DNA of 64,000 bases from Pseudomonas haemolytica. Lineage in GTDB: Bacteria; Pseudomonadota; Gammaproteobacteria; Pseudomonadales; Pseudomonadaceae. The translations under genes were made by a program, and so were the position numbers. The notes beneath the pieces were generated by a model. The model was not told the DNA's origin. It saw nothing but the letters and a program-made list of their open reading frames with translations, and searched no databases. Positions 44,122 through 52,334 of the stretch are shown piece by piece (positions within the stretch are counted from its first letter, which is position 1; every line of letters starts with the position of its first letter). The DNA lies in the NCBI RefSeq assembly GCF_009659625.1, contig NZ_VOIW01000007.1:1-64000 (forward strand), written 5' to 3'.

Positions 44122-44379
44122 TCATGGATGGAACTTGCCATTCAGCTCCGTCGCCGGGCGCAACGCACGGGCATAGCAGAACAGAAATAAATTCCTCACC
44201 ACTTCCTTCAGTACTCCAGGCTCACTGGAACTCAGGCCATTGACGTCCAGGTCTCCCTGATCCTGCAGTTCGTTCAGCGCTTCTTCCTCAAGCACCGCAC
44301 AGACTTCGCCGGTTTCCCGATGCAGGATCCGCAGGTAAGGGTGTGGACGGTCCAGCCAGGCATCTATCAAATAAGTCAT
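44122..44379 (-). CDS. Conserved hypothetical protein (85 residues)
   Basis: The product begins MTYLIDAWLDRPHPYLRILH and is acidic, with no signal peptide or membrane helix. A PAS-like or small alpha/beta fold is possible; I recognise no named family. AAGGAG stands 8 bases before the ATG, and the codon use fits the genome, so the gene is probably real. It lies between fklB and yjdM. Confidence 0.7.
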   Translation of the reverse strand: MTYLIDAWLDRPHPYLRILHRETGEVCAVLEEEALNELQDQGDLDVNGLSSSEPGVLKEVVRNLFLFCYARALRPATELNGKFHP

Positions 44380-44494
44380 GGTCGTTCTCCTTGATGGGTT
44401 TCAATGAGAATAATTCTTATTCGTAGAATAGCAAGTGTCTATTGGCGGTTTCTGGGTTTTTCTGTGTGGGTATTGCGTTCGATCAACGGGGAGG

Positions 44495-44526
44495 GCAAAA
44501 CGCCATCCCGCGGCGGGCGCGGGATG
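44495..44526 (-). terminator. Intrinsic terminator of yjdM
   Basis: CATCCCGCG pairs with CGCGGGATG around five bases; read on the minus strand it is followed by GCGTTTTGCC. It lies 13 bases past the yjdM stop. Confidence 0.75.
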
Positions 44527-44538
44527 GATACAGCAGGA

Positions 44539-44880
44539 TCAGACCTTGCGCACGAACTCGGACTTGAGTTTCATCGGGCCGATACCGTCGATCTTGCAGT
44601 CGATATCGTGGTCGCCGTCGCACAGGCGAATGTTCTTGACCTTGGTGCCGACCTTGACCACCAGGGACGTGCCCTTGACCTTGAGGTCCTTGATCACGGT
44701 AATGGTGTCACCGTCCTGCAGGACGTTACCCACAGAATCTTTCTTCACGGTTTCATCGCTGGCCACTTCGGCCTCGCCATTGGCGGACCACTCATGGGCG
44801 CATTCCGGGCAGATCAGCTGGGCGCCGTCTTCGTAGGTGTATTCGGAATTGCATTTTGGGCAGGGTGGCAACGTGCTCAC
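44539..44880 (-). CDS. yjdM: YjdM (PhnA-like) zinc-ribbon protein
   Basis: The 113-residue product has an N-terminal zinc ribbon (CPKCNSEYTYEDGAQLICPEC) and an SH3-like C-terminal domain with the family motif KDSVGNVLQDGDTITVIKDLKVKGTS. Once called PhnA, the family does not hydrolyse phosphonoacetate; its role is not firmly known. GTG start with AAGGAG 8 bases upstream. Confidence 0.9.
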   Translation of the reverse strand: MSTLPPCPKCNSEYTYEDGAQLICPECAHEWSANGEAEVASDETVKKDSVGNVLQDGDTITVIKDLKVKGTSLVVKVGTKVKNIRLCDGDHDIDCKIDGIGPMKLKSEFVRKV

Positions 44881-44994
44881 TAAAGCTCCTTGAAAGTCAG
44901 GATGGCTAAAAGTCGCACATTATATAGGGGTTTGTGGCTGGGTAGGGCCGCCTAGAGTGGCAATACATTCTAAATATTGGCAATACAAACAAAA

Positions 44995-45083
44995 TGTGGG
45001 AGCGGGCTTGCTCGCGAAAGCGGTAGGTCAATTTATAAGATATTGACTGACACTACGCTTTCGCGAGCAAGCCCGCTCCCACA
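44995..45083. repeat. REPIN, GCGGGC family
   Basis: Inverted pair with outer TGTGGGAGCGGGCTTGCTCG and complement and inner GCGAAAGC/GCTTTCGC arms. It lies between ispB and yjdM, both on the minus strand. The left flank repeats GGCAATACA twice. Confidence 0.92.
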
Positions 45084-45107
45084 CTAGCCCGCGTTCTCAG
45101 ATATTGC

Positions 45108-46076
45108 TCAGTGAGTACGCGCCACCGCGAATTCGCTCAGCTCAACCAATGCATCCCGGTATTCGCTGGCAGGCAGTGCTTGCAGGCACTTGATCGCACG
45201 GGCCACGTAGTCACGCGCCAGTTGTGCGGTGTACTCCAGGGAACCTGAGGCTTCGACGGCGGCACGGATAGCCTCCAGGTCTTCGATCCCGCCTTTCTGG
45301 ATCGCCTTGCGCACCAGGGCGGCCTGTTCCGGCGTGCCTTCGCGCATGGTGTAGATCAGCGGCAAGGTCGGCTTGCCCTCGGCCAGGTCGTCACCGACGT
45401 TCTTGCCCAGGGTTTCGGCGTCGCCCTTGTAGTCGAGCAGGTCGTCCACCAGTTGGAACGCCACGCCCAGGTGATCACCAAAGGTACGCAGCGCCTCGGC
45501 CTGTTCGGCAGTGGCGCCACACAGTGCAGCGGCGCTGTGGGTTGAGGCTTCGAAGAGCATCGCGGTTTTGCCGCGAATCACTTCCATATAGGTTTCTTCG
45601 GTGGTGCTGGCGTCGCGGACTTTGGACAACTGCAACACTTCGCCTTCGGCGATGATGCGCGTGGCCTGTGAAAGAATCTTCATCACCGGCATCGAGCCCA
45701 GCTCGACCATCATTTCGAACGAGCGCGAATACAGGAAGTCACCCACCAACACGCTCGGCGCGTTGCCCCACATGGCATTGGCGGTCTCGCGGCCACGGCG
45801 CATGCCGGACATGTCGACCACGTCGTCATGCAGCAGGGTGGCGGTGTGCAGGAACTCGATGGTGGCGGCCAGCAGGCGCAGGTCATCGCCTTCACGGCCC
45901 AGGGCCTTGCCACACAGCAGTACTAATAAAGGACGCAGGCGTTTGCCGCCCGCCGACGTAATATAGTCGCCAATTTTGGAGACCAGCGGCACTTTAGACG
46001 TCAGCTGCTGCTTGATGATGCCGTCGACGGCGCTAAAATCGTCCGCGACCGCGCGGTAGAAAGCTTGGGGTTGCAT
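45108..46076 (-). CDS. ispB: Octaprenyl (polyprenyl) diphosphate synthase
   Basis: The 322-residue trans-prenyltransferase makes the ubiquinone side chain. The first aspartate-rich motif is DDVVD at 84-88 (LLHDDVVDMSGMRRG) and the second is QLVDDLLDYKGD near residue 210. In Pseudomonas the ubiquinone tail is nonaprenyl, so the product length may be C45. It diverges from rplU, as in other gammaproteobacteria. Confidence 0.94.
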   Translation of the reverse strand: MQPQAFYRAVADDFSAVDGIIKQQLTSKVPLVSKIGDYITSAGGKRLRPLLVLLCGKALGREGDDLRLLAATIEFLHTATLLHDDVVDMSGMRRGRETANAMWGNAPSVLVGDFLYSRSFEMMVELGSMPVMKILSQATRIIAEGEVLQLSKVRDASTTEETYMEVIRGKTAMLFEASTHSAAALCGATAEQAEALRTFGDHLGVAFQLVDDLLDYKGDAETLGKNVGDDLAEGKPTLPLIYTMREGTPEQAALVRKAIQKGGIEDLEAIRAAVEASGSLEYTAQLARDYVARAIKCLQALPASEYRDALVELSEFAVARTH

Positions 46077-46315
46077 CAGCGACAGTCGCTCCAGAAGGGT
46101 TGCGCGGCATGCTAGGACTCAGGCCCCCTAGTGTCAAGGCGCGATAGACGGCTACTTGCAACGCTTCAAAGGCTTGCGTACAATCGCGCACCCTGAACTT
46201 CCTGGGCAGCACCTGCCTTACGCAATTGCATTCGGGACGTCCATCCCATGCAGCCATGCCAGCCAATACCTCTTCTTATAAAGCGCTGGGTGAGCAGGAT
46301 TATCGGAGAAATACC

Positions 46316-46630
46316 ATGTCGTACGCAGTAATTGTTACTGGTGGCAAGCAATACAAGGTCGCCCCAGGTGAATACCTGAAGATCGAAAAACTGGAAATCG
46401 CTACCGGCGAATCCGTTACTTTTGATCGCGTTCTGTTGGTCGCCAATGGCGATGACGTGAACATCGGCGCTCCAGTTGTTGCTGGCGCTACCGTTGTGGC
46501 TGAAGTGATCTCCCAAGGTCGTCACGATAAAGTCCGCATCATCAAGTTCCGTCGTCGTAAGCACCACATGAAGCGTATGGGCCACCGCCAGTGGTACACC
46601 GAGATCAAAATCACCGGTATTCAGGCTTAA
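46316..46630 (+). CDS. rplU: 50S ribosomal protein L21
   Basis: The 104-residue product (MSYAVIVTGGKQYKVAPGEYLKIEKL...) matches L21 over its full length. CGGAG lies 10 bases before the ATG. The frame is open 30 codons upstream but only this start is conserved. First gene of rplU-rpmA. Confidence 0.97.
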   Translation: MSYAVIVTGGKQYKVAPGEYLKIEKLEIATGESVTFDRVLLVANGDDVNIGAPVVAGATVVAEVISQGRHDKVRIIKFRRRKHHMKRMGHRQWYTEIKITGIQA

Positions 46631-46664
46631 TTTCAGCCTAATTCCTCACTAGGAGAATTGACTC

Positions 46665-46922
46665 ATGGCACACAAAAAAGCTGGTGGTAGTACCCGTAAC
46701 GGTCGCGACTCAGAAGCCAAACGCCTTGGCGTTAAGATGTATGGCGGCCAGAAAATCATTCCGGGCAACATCATCGTGCGTCAGCGCGGCACCCAATTCC
46801 ACGCCGGTTACGGTGTAGGCATGGGTAAAGATCACACCCTCTTCGCGAAAATCGAAGGCGTGATCAAGTTTGAAGTAAAGGGCGCGTTCAACCGCCGTTA
46901 CGTGAGCGTTGTCGCAGCTTAA
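46665..46922 (+). CDS. rpmA: 50S ribosomal protein L27
   Basis: The 85-residue product (MAHKKAGGSTRNGRDSEAKRLG...) is L27, which reaches the peptidyl-transferase centre with its N-terminus. AGGAG precedes the ATG. It lies 34 bases after rplU. Confidence 0.97.
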   Translation: MAHKKAGGSTRNGRDSEAKRLGVKMYGGQKIIPGNIIVRQRGTQFHAGYGVGMGKDHTLFAKIEGVIKFEVKGAFNRRYVSVVAA

Positions 46923-46937
46923 TTGCGAGATCGCTGG

Positions 46938-46966
46938 AAAAGCCCTGTCTTGCGACGGGGCTTTTT
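46938..46966 (+). terminator. Intrinsic terminator after rpmA
   Basis: AAAAGCCCTGTC pairs (one G-U) with GACGGGGCTTTT around TTGC, followed by T. It separates rplU-rpmA from obg, which has its own 150-bp leader. Confidence 0.9.
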
Positions 46967-47115
46967 CGTTTGTGGGGTGAGTCTCTTGCAAAGCTGTTTG
47001 TGATGGGCTCAAGCGCTGGTTGTGCGGTCGTTGATTGAGGTCGCTGCGCTCATTTTTGCAAGAGTCTTATGTCTTGGTTTCTTAAGCTCGTCCATGCGGC
47101 GAGAGGCGTTTTGTT

Positions 47116-48339
47116 ATGAAGTTTGTTGATGAAGTTTCCATCCGAGTAAAAGCAGGCGATGGCGGTAACGGTTGCATGAGTTTCCGTCGCGAAAAATTCA
47201 TCGAAAACGGTGGCCCAAACGGCGGTGACGGCGGTGACGGCGGTTCCATCTACATGATGGCCGACGAAAACCTCAACACCCTGGTCGACTACCGTTACAC
47301 CCGGCACTTCGATGCCGAGCGTGGCTCCAACGGCGGCAGCACCGACTGCACCGGTAAAAAAGGTGAAGACCTGGTACTGCGCGTACCGGTCGGCACCACG
47401 ATCATCGACTCCGCGACCCAGGAAGTGATTGGCGACCTGACCAAGGCCGGCCAGAAGCTGATGGTTGTGCAGGGCGGCTGGCACGGTCTGGGTAACACAC
47501 GATTCAAGTCCAGTACCAACCGTGCACCGCGCCAGACCACGCCGGGCAAGCCGGGCGAGCAGCGCGACCTGAAGCTGGAAATGAAAGTACTGGCAGACGT
47601 TGGCCTGCTGGGCCTGCCGAACGCCGGCAAAAGTACCTTCATCCGTTCGGTATCGGCCGCCAAGCCGAAAGTCGCCGACTACCCGTTCACCACCCTGGTG
47701 CCAAACCTGGGCGTGGTCAGCGTCGACCGTTGGAAGAGCTTCGTGGTCGCCGACATTCCCGGCCTGATCGAAGGCGCTTCCGACGGCGCAGGCCTGGGGA
47801 TTCGCTTCCTCAAGCACTTGTCCCGCACCCGTTTGCTGTTGCACCTCGTTGACATGGCGCCGTTGGATGACACCAGTGCAGCGGACGCCGCCGAAGTGAT
47901 CGTCAGCGAGCTGACCAAGTTCAGCCCGGCCCTGGCCGAGCGTGATCGCTGGCTGGTACTGAACAAGTGCGACCAGATCCTCGAGGAAGAGCACGAAGAG
48001 CGCGTCAAGGAGATCGTCGATCGCCTGGAGTGGGAAGGTCCGGTCTATGTGATCTCGGCCATTGCCAAAGAAGGCACTGAGCGCCTGACCCGCGACATCA
48101 TGCGTTACCTGGAAGACCGCGCCGACCGCCTGGCGGCCGACCCGGTATTCAAGGCCGAGCTCGCCGAGCTCGACCAGCAGATCGAAGACGAAGCCCGCGC
48201 CCAGTTGCAGGCCCTGGACGACCAGCGCGCCCTGCGCCGCAGCGGCGTGAAATCGGTCCACGACATCGGCGACGATGACTGGGACGAAGAAGACGTGGAT
48301 GATGAAGATGGCCCGGAAATCATTTACGTGCGCGACTGA
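47116..48339 (+). CDS. obg: Obg/CgtA GTPase
   Basis: The 407-residue essential GTPase acts in 50S maturation and stress signalling. It has the glycine-rich Obg fold (MKFVDEVSIRVKAGDGGNGCMSFRREKFIENGGPNGGDGG), a G domain with G1 GLPNAGKST near residue 168, G3 DIPGLIEGA, G4 NKCD, and an acidic C-terminal tail (DDDWDEEDVDDEDG). This tail is usual in Pseudomonas. Confidence 0.96.
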   Translation: MKFVDEVSIRVKAGDGGNGCMSFRREKFIENGGPNGGDGGDGGSIYMMADENLNTLVDYRYTRHFDAERGSNGGSTDCTGKKGEDLVLRVPVGTTIIDSATQEVIGDLTKAGQKLMVVQGGWHGLGNTRFKSSTNRAPRQTTPGKPGEQRDLKLEMKVLADVGLLGLPNAGKSTFIRSVSAAKPKVADYPFTTLVPNLGVVSVDRWKSFVVADIPGLIEGASDGAGLGIRFLKHLSRTRLLLHLVDMAPLDDTSAADAAEVIVSELTKFSPALAERDRWLVLNKCDQILEEEHEERVKEIVDRLEWEGPVYVISAIAKEGTERLTRDIMRYLEDRADRLAADPVFKAELAELDQQIEDEARAQLQALDDQRALRRSGVKSVHDIGDDDWDEEDVDDEDGPEIIYVRD

Positions 48340-48357
48340 TCCGTTGCGATAAACTTG

Positions 48358-48386
48358 AACGCCGCTCCTTATAGAGCGGCGTTTTG
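48358..48386 (+). terminator. Intrinsic terminator between obg and proB
   Basis: AACGCCGCTC pairs with GAGCGGCGTT around CTTATA; TTTTGG follows. proB begins 65 bases further on. Confidence 0.85.
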
Positions 48387-48450
48387 GTATCCGGGTATAA
48401 CGTTATGGGCGGCGCTGGGTCGCGCGGCCCTCACTTTAAGGTTGAAGATG

Positions 48451-49566
48451 ATGCGGAGCAAAGTGACAGGTGCGCAGCGCTGGGTCGTAAAGATCGGAAG
48501 TGCGCTGCTGACGGCGGACGGCAAAGGTCTGGATCGCGCAGCCATGAGCGTCTGGGTCGAGCAGATGGTGGCCTTGCATGAAGCAGGTGTCGAGTTGGTG
48601 CTGGTGTCGTCCGGGGCCGTTGCCGCCGGTATGAGCCGCCTCGGCTGGACCGCGCGACCCAGCGCGATGCACGAACTGCAAGCCGCCGCCGCCATCGGTC
48701 AGATGGGCCTTGTGCAAGCCTGGGAGTCCAGCTTCGCCGAGCACGGCCGCCACACGGCGCAGATCCTGCTGACCCACGACGACCTGTCCGACCGCAAGCG
48801 CTACCTCAACGCCCGCAGCACATTGCGCGCGCTGGTGGAGCTCAAGGTCATCCCGGTGATCAACGAAAACGATACGGTGGTCACCGATGAAATCCGTTTC
48901 GGTGACAACGATACTCTGGCCGCCCTGGTGGCCAACCTGGTAGAGGCCGACCTGCTGGTGATTCTCACCGACCGCGATGGCATGTTCGACGCTGACCCGC
49001 GCAACAACCCCGACGCCCAGTTGATCTACGAAGCCCGCGCCGATGACCCGGCGCTGGATGCAGTCGCCGGCAGTGTCGGCGGTGCCCTGGGCCGTGGTGG
49101 CATGCAGACCAAGCTGCGCGCTGCGCGCCTGGCTGCGCGTTCCGGCGCCCACACCATCATCGTGGGCGGGCGCCTGGAGCGTGTGCTGGATCGCCTCAAG
49201 GCCGGTGAGCGCATCGGTACGCTGCTATCACCGGAACGCGGCATGCTCGCGGCGCGCAAGCAATGGCTGGCCGGACACCTGCAAACCCGTGGCACCCTGG
49301 TGCTGGACGAGGGCGCGGTGTCGGCGTTGTCCCAAGGCAACAAGAGCTTGCTGCCGGTGGGCGTCAAGCTGGTACAGGGCAGCTTTCGCCGTGGTGAGAT
49401 GGTGGTGTGCGTCGCGGACGGTCGTGAGATCGCCCGTGGCCTGGCCAACTACAGCGCTCTCGAGGCGCAGAAGATTATTGGACAATCGTCTGACGCCATT
49501 GTCGGACTCTTGGGCTATATGGCGGAACCGGAGCTGGTGCACCGCGATAACCTCATCCTGGTTTAA
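48451..49566 (+). CDS. proB: Glutamate 5-kinase
   Basis: The 371-residue product phosphorylates glutamate as the first step of proline synthesis. The amino-acid kinase domain has WVVKIGSALLT, LVSSGAVAAGM, VIPVINENDTV and FGDNDTLAALVA; a C-terminal PUA domain (about 275-365) is present. The ATG at 48451 is chosen over the one directly before it because AAGG is then 9 bases away and the N-terminus (MRSKVTGAQRWVV) fits Pseudomonas ProB. Confidence 0.95.
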   Translation: MRSKVTGAQRWVVKIGSALLTADGKGLDRAAMSVWVEQMVALHEAGVELVLVSSGAVAAGMSRLGWTARPSAMHELQAAAAIGQMGLVQAWESSFAEHGRHTAQILLTHDDLSDRKRYLNARSTLRALVELKVIPVINENDTVVTDEIRFGDNDTLAALVANLVEADLLVILTDRDGMFDADPRNNPDAQLIYEARADDPALDAVAGSVGGALGRGGMQTKLRAARLAARSGAHTIIVGGRLERVLDRLKAGERIGTLLSPERGMLAARKQWLAGHLQTRGTLVLDEGAVSALSQGNKSLLPVGVKLVQGSFRRGEMVVCVADGREIARGLANYSALEAQKIIGQSSDAIVGLLGYMAEPELVHRDNLILV

Positions 49567-49582
49567 ACGAAAGGAATACCCG

Positions 49583-50047
49583 ATGCGTGTAATGAAGGGA
49601 TTACTCGGCCTGTTATTGGTCATGCCACTGCTGGCCTCGGCCGAAGAAATCGCCCAGGTCTCGACGGTGTTCAAGTTTGTCGGCCCTAACGACCGGATTG
49701 TGGTCGAAGCGTTTGACGACCCCAAGGTCGATGGCGTGACCTGTTACCTGTCCCGCGCCAAGACCGGTGGTGTCAAAGGTGGCCTGGGCCTGGCCGAAGA
49801 CCGCGCTGAAGCGTCGATTGCCTGCCGCCAGGTTGGCCCGATCCACTTCAAGGGCGAGCTCAAGGACGGTGACGAAGTATTCAAGGAGCGTACCTCGCTG
49901 GTGTTCAAGACCATGCAGGTGGTGCGCTTCCTCGACAAGAAGCGCAATACCCTGGTGTACCTGGTCTACAGCGACCGCCTGATCGAAGGCAGCCCGCAGA
50001 ACGCGGTAACAGCGATCCCGATTTTGCCGTGGCCGACCGCTCAGTAA
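49583..50047 (+). CDS. CreA family protein
   Basis: The 154-residue product has a signal peptide (MKGLLGLLLVMPLLASA/EE) and the CreA motif series FKFVGPNDRIVVEAFDDPKVDGVTCYLSRAKTGGVKGGLGLAEDRAEASIACRQVGP. CreA proteins are periplasmic and of unknown function. AAAGGA precedes the ATG. It lies 16 bases after proB and may share its transcript. Confidence 0.88.
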   Translation: MRVMKGLLGLLLVMPLLASAEEIAQVSTVFKFVGPNDRIVVEAFDDPKVDGVTCYLSRAKTGGVKGGLGLAEDRAEASIACRQVGPIHFKGELKDGDEVFKERTSLVFKTMQVVRFLDKKRNTLVYLVYSDRLIEGSPQNAVTAIPILPWPTAQ

Positions 50048-50148
50048 CCCGCAGGCGCGTTTTGTCATCGGCGTCTATGATTGCAGCCTTGCGGGTTGTA
50101 AGCTCCAAAGGCTGCAATGCAAAGAACATGGGATATCTGGAGTTCGTC

Positions 50149-50631
50149 ATGAGTGCTTTCCACGATCTGAAACTCAAAGCCTTGGACGGACAAGAGCTGC
50201 CACTGGCCCCCTTCAAGGGCCAGGTTGTACTGGTGGTCAATGTGGCGTCCAAATGTGGTTTGACCCCGCAATACGCGGCGTTGGAAAACCTCTACCAGCA
50301 GTACAAGGACCAGGGGTTCACGGTGCTCGGTTTGCCGTGCAACCAGTTTGCAGGCCAGGAGCCGGGCAGCGAGGAAGAGATCCGCGAGTTCTGCAGCCTG
50401 AACTACGGTGTGACCTTTCCCCTGGGCAGCAAGCTGGAGGTGAACGGTCCGGATCGTCATCAGTTGTATCGCCTGCTGGCGGGCGAGGGCGCCGAGTTTC
50501 CGGGTGATATCACCTGGAACTTCGAGAAATTCCTGTTGGGTAAGGATGGCCGGGTACTTGCGCGCTTTTCGCCACGTACGTCCCCGGACGACCCGACTAT
50601 CATCCAGGCCATCGAAAAAGCCCTGAGCTGA
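50149..50631 (+). CDS. Glutathione peroxidase-family protein
   Basis: The 160-residue thiol peroxidase has the peroxidatic cysteine in NVASKCGLTPQY, the glutamine and tryptophan of the catalytic tetrad in GLPCNQFAGQEPGS and ITWNFEKFLLG, and ends in a thioredoxin-like fold. It is the cysteine (not selenocysteine) form and probably uses thioredoxin or glutathione. CTGGAG stands 8 bases before the ATG. Confidence 0.92.
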   Translation: MSAFHDLKLKALDGQELPLAPFKGQVVLVVNVASKCGLTPQYAALENLYQQYKDQGFTVLGLPCNQFAGQEPGSEEEIREFCSLNYGVTFPLGSKLEVNGPDRHQLYRLLAGEGAEFPGDITWNFEKFLLGKDGRVLARFSPRTSPDDPTIIQAIEKALS

Positions 50632-50642
50632 AACATACCCAC

Positions 50643-50741
50643 TGTAGGAGCGAGCTTGCTCGCGAAGATCGCCAACGATAACGCGCTTATCCTGGTTTGA
50701 CGCGTGTCCTTGAGTTCTTCGCAAGCAAGCTCGCTCCTACA
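50643..50741. repeat. REPIN, diverged GTAGGAGCGAGC family
   Basis: Outer arms TGTAGGAGCGAGCTTGCTCG and TTCGCAAGCAAGCTCGCTCC differ from the other REPs at several positions, and the inner parts no longer match perfectly. It lies between the peroxidase gene and the flavin reductase gene. Confidence 0.88.
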
Positions 50742-50850
50742 GGTATTCGGCTGCATTTACCCCCTTAATCACCCAGATCAATAGTGCTATCAAGCACTAC
50801 TCACTCCCCATATTATAATCGTCATAAATTTCTTCCCGGTGGAGTGCTCC

Positions 50851-51954
50851 ATGCTTGTCCAAGCCTTGTTCAAACCGTTTCAACTGGGTGCACTGCAATT
50901 GTCCTCCCGCGTCGTCATGGCCCCGATGACCCGTTCGTTCTCCCCGGGTGGCGTACCCAACTCCCAAGTCATCGAGTACTACCGCCGTCGTGCGGCTGCC
51001 GGTGTGGGCCTGATCATCACTGAAGGCACAGTGGTCGGTCATCAGGCTTCCAATGGCTACCCCAATGTCCCACATTTCTACGGTGAAGCCGCGCTGGCCG
51101 GCTGGAAGAAAGTGGTCGACGCCGTGCACGCCGAAGGCGGCAAGATTATTCCGCAGCTGTGGCATGTGGGCAGTGTGCGCCGTATTGGTACGGAGCCTGA
51201 TGCCAGCGTTCCAGCCTACGGCCCGATGGAGAAGCTCAAGGACGGCAAGGTGGTCGTACACGGTATGACTGCCCAGGACATTAAGGACGTGATCAATGCC
51301 TTCGCCCAAGCCGCCAAGGACGCCCAGGCCATCGGCATGGACGGCGTGGAAATCCACGGCGCCCATGGTTATCTGGTAGACCAGTTCTTCTGGGAAGGCA
51401 GCAACCAGCGCACCGACGAATACGGCGGTAGCCTGGCCAACCGTTCGCGCTTTGCCATCGAGCTGATCCAGGCGACCCGTGCTGCGGTCGGCCCGGCGTT
51501 TCCGATTATCTTGCGTTTCTCCCAGTGGAAGCAGCAAGACTACACCGCGCGCCTGGTGCAAACCCCGGAGGCATTGGCTGAGTTTCTCAAGCCATTGGCT
51601 GACGCCGGCGTGGATATTTTCCACTGTTCCACCCGCCGTTTCTGGGAGCCGGAATTTGAAGGCTCCGACCTCAACCTGGCCGGTTGGACACGTCAACTTA
51701 CCGGCAAGCCGACGATCACCGTGGGCAGCGTCGGCCTGGATGGCGAGTTCCTGCAGTTCATGGTCAACACCGACAAGGTCGCACAACCTGCCAGCCTGGA
51801 AAAGCTGCTGGAGCGCCTGAACAATGATGAGTTCGACCTGGTGGCGGTGGGCCGTGCGCTGCTGGTTGACCCGGATTGGGCGGTGAAGGTGCGCGAGGGG
51901 CGCGAGGGCGACATCTTGCCGTTCAGTCGTGAGGCGTTGACGACTCTGGTCTAA
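50851..51954 (+). CDS. Old-yellow-enzyme family alkene reductase
   Basis: The 367-residue FMN enzyme reduces activated C=C bonds (enones, nitro compounds) with NAD(P)H. Marks are MAPMTRSFSPGGVP, PQLWHVGS, the substrate-anchoring pair in EIHGAHGYLVDQFFW and the FMN phosphate region VGRALLVDPDW. It resembles NemA/XenB-like enzymes; a firm symbol is not justified. GGTGGAG precedes the ATG at 50851; an in-frame start four codons earlier overlaps that site. Confidence 0.9.
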   Translation: MLVQALFKPFQLGALQLSSRVVMAPMTRSFSPGGVPNSQVIEYYRRRAAAGVGLIITEGTVVGHQASNGYPNVPHFYGEAALAGWKKVVDAVHAEGGKIIPQLWHVGSVRRIGTEPDASVPAYGPMEKLKDGKVVVHGMTAQDIKDVINAFAQAAKDAQAIGMDGVEIHGAHGYLVDQFFWEGSNQRTDEYGGSLANRSRFAIELIQATRAAVGPAFPIILRFSQWKQQDYTARLVQTPEALAEFLKPLADAGVDIFHCSTRRFWEPEFEGSDLNLAGWTRQLTGKPTITVGSVGLDGEFLQFMVNTDKVAQPASLEKLLERLNNDEFDLVAVGRALLVDPDWAVKVREGREGDILPFSREALTTLV

Positions 51955-51962
51955 GGGGCCGG

Positions 51963-51991
51963 ACTCCCTGTGATGATCACAGGGAGTTTTG
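51963..51991 (+). terminator. Intrinsic terminator after the alkene reductase
   Basis: ACTCCCTGTGAT is a perfect palindrome arm with ATCACAGGGAGT around one base, followed by TTTTG. The symmetry is nearly complete, so the folded loop must open a few central pairs. Confidence 0.85.
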
Positions 51992-52003
51992 TCGCTTTAG
52001 GGG

Positions 52004-52183
52004 TTAATACTCGGGTCGCTTATTCAGCTCTTTGTGGTGATCGGTCTTGAGTGTGTCTTTATGCCCAGGCTGACCGTAGGTTGGCGGCTCTGCACGCGCT
52101 TGATCCAGCCATTGCTGCTGGCGTGTCCATTCCGCGGTTGGCATGTTGACGCCATTACGTACACCCATTCCATAAGTTGGCAT
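52004..52183 (-). CDS. Small hypothetical protein (59 residues)
   Basis: The product begins MPTYGMGVRNGVNMPTAEWT and is polar, with many Q, K and H in the C-terminal half and no membrane segment. GGAG stands 9 bases before the ATG at 52183; the ATG five codons upstream has no ribosome binding site because that site is itself inside it. I recognise no family. Confidence 0.6.
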   Translation of the reverse strand: MPTYGMGVRNGVNMPTAEWTRQQQWLDQARAEPPTYGQPGHKDTLKTDHHKELNKRPEY

Positions 52184-52200
52184 GTTCAATATCTCCATTA

Positions 52201-52268
52201 TTAAAAGGGCCTGCTTGGCCAGCAGGTATCAATGGTTGGCGTTCTGCGGCCAATGGTTCCCCTTTTAA
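52201..52268. other. Three-way-junction palindromic element
   Basis: A perfect 9-bp closing stem (TTAAAAGGG 52201-52209 with CCCTTTTAA 52260-52268) encloses two hairpins: CCTGCT/AGCAGG (52210-52226) and TTGGC/GCCAA (52236-52253). CAATGGTT occurs twice (52230-52237 and 52251-52258). The element lies between the 59-residue gene and the glycosyltransferase gene, both on the minus strand. It may be an RNA structure, a processing site or an unusual terminator of the glycosyltransferase transcript. Confidence 0.55.
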
Positions 52269-52334
52269 ATACCAGGCAAAACTTGAGTGGCCTGTAACAG
52301 GCTCGCCGCACGCTTCATATCATTGGCAGATTGT

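Noticed and set aside
51963..51987. Near-complete palindrome after the alkene reductase as an operator
   Set aside because: It lies right behind a stop codon and is followed by TTTT, so a terminator is the simpler reading.
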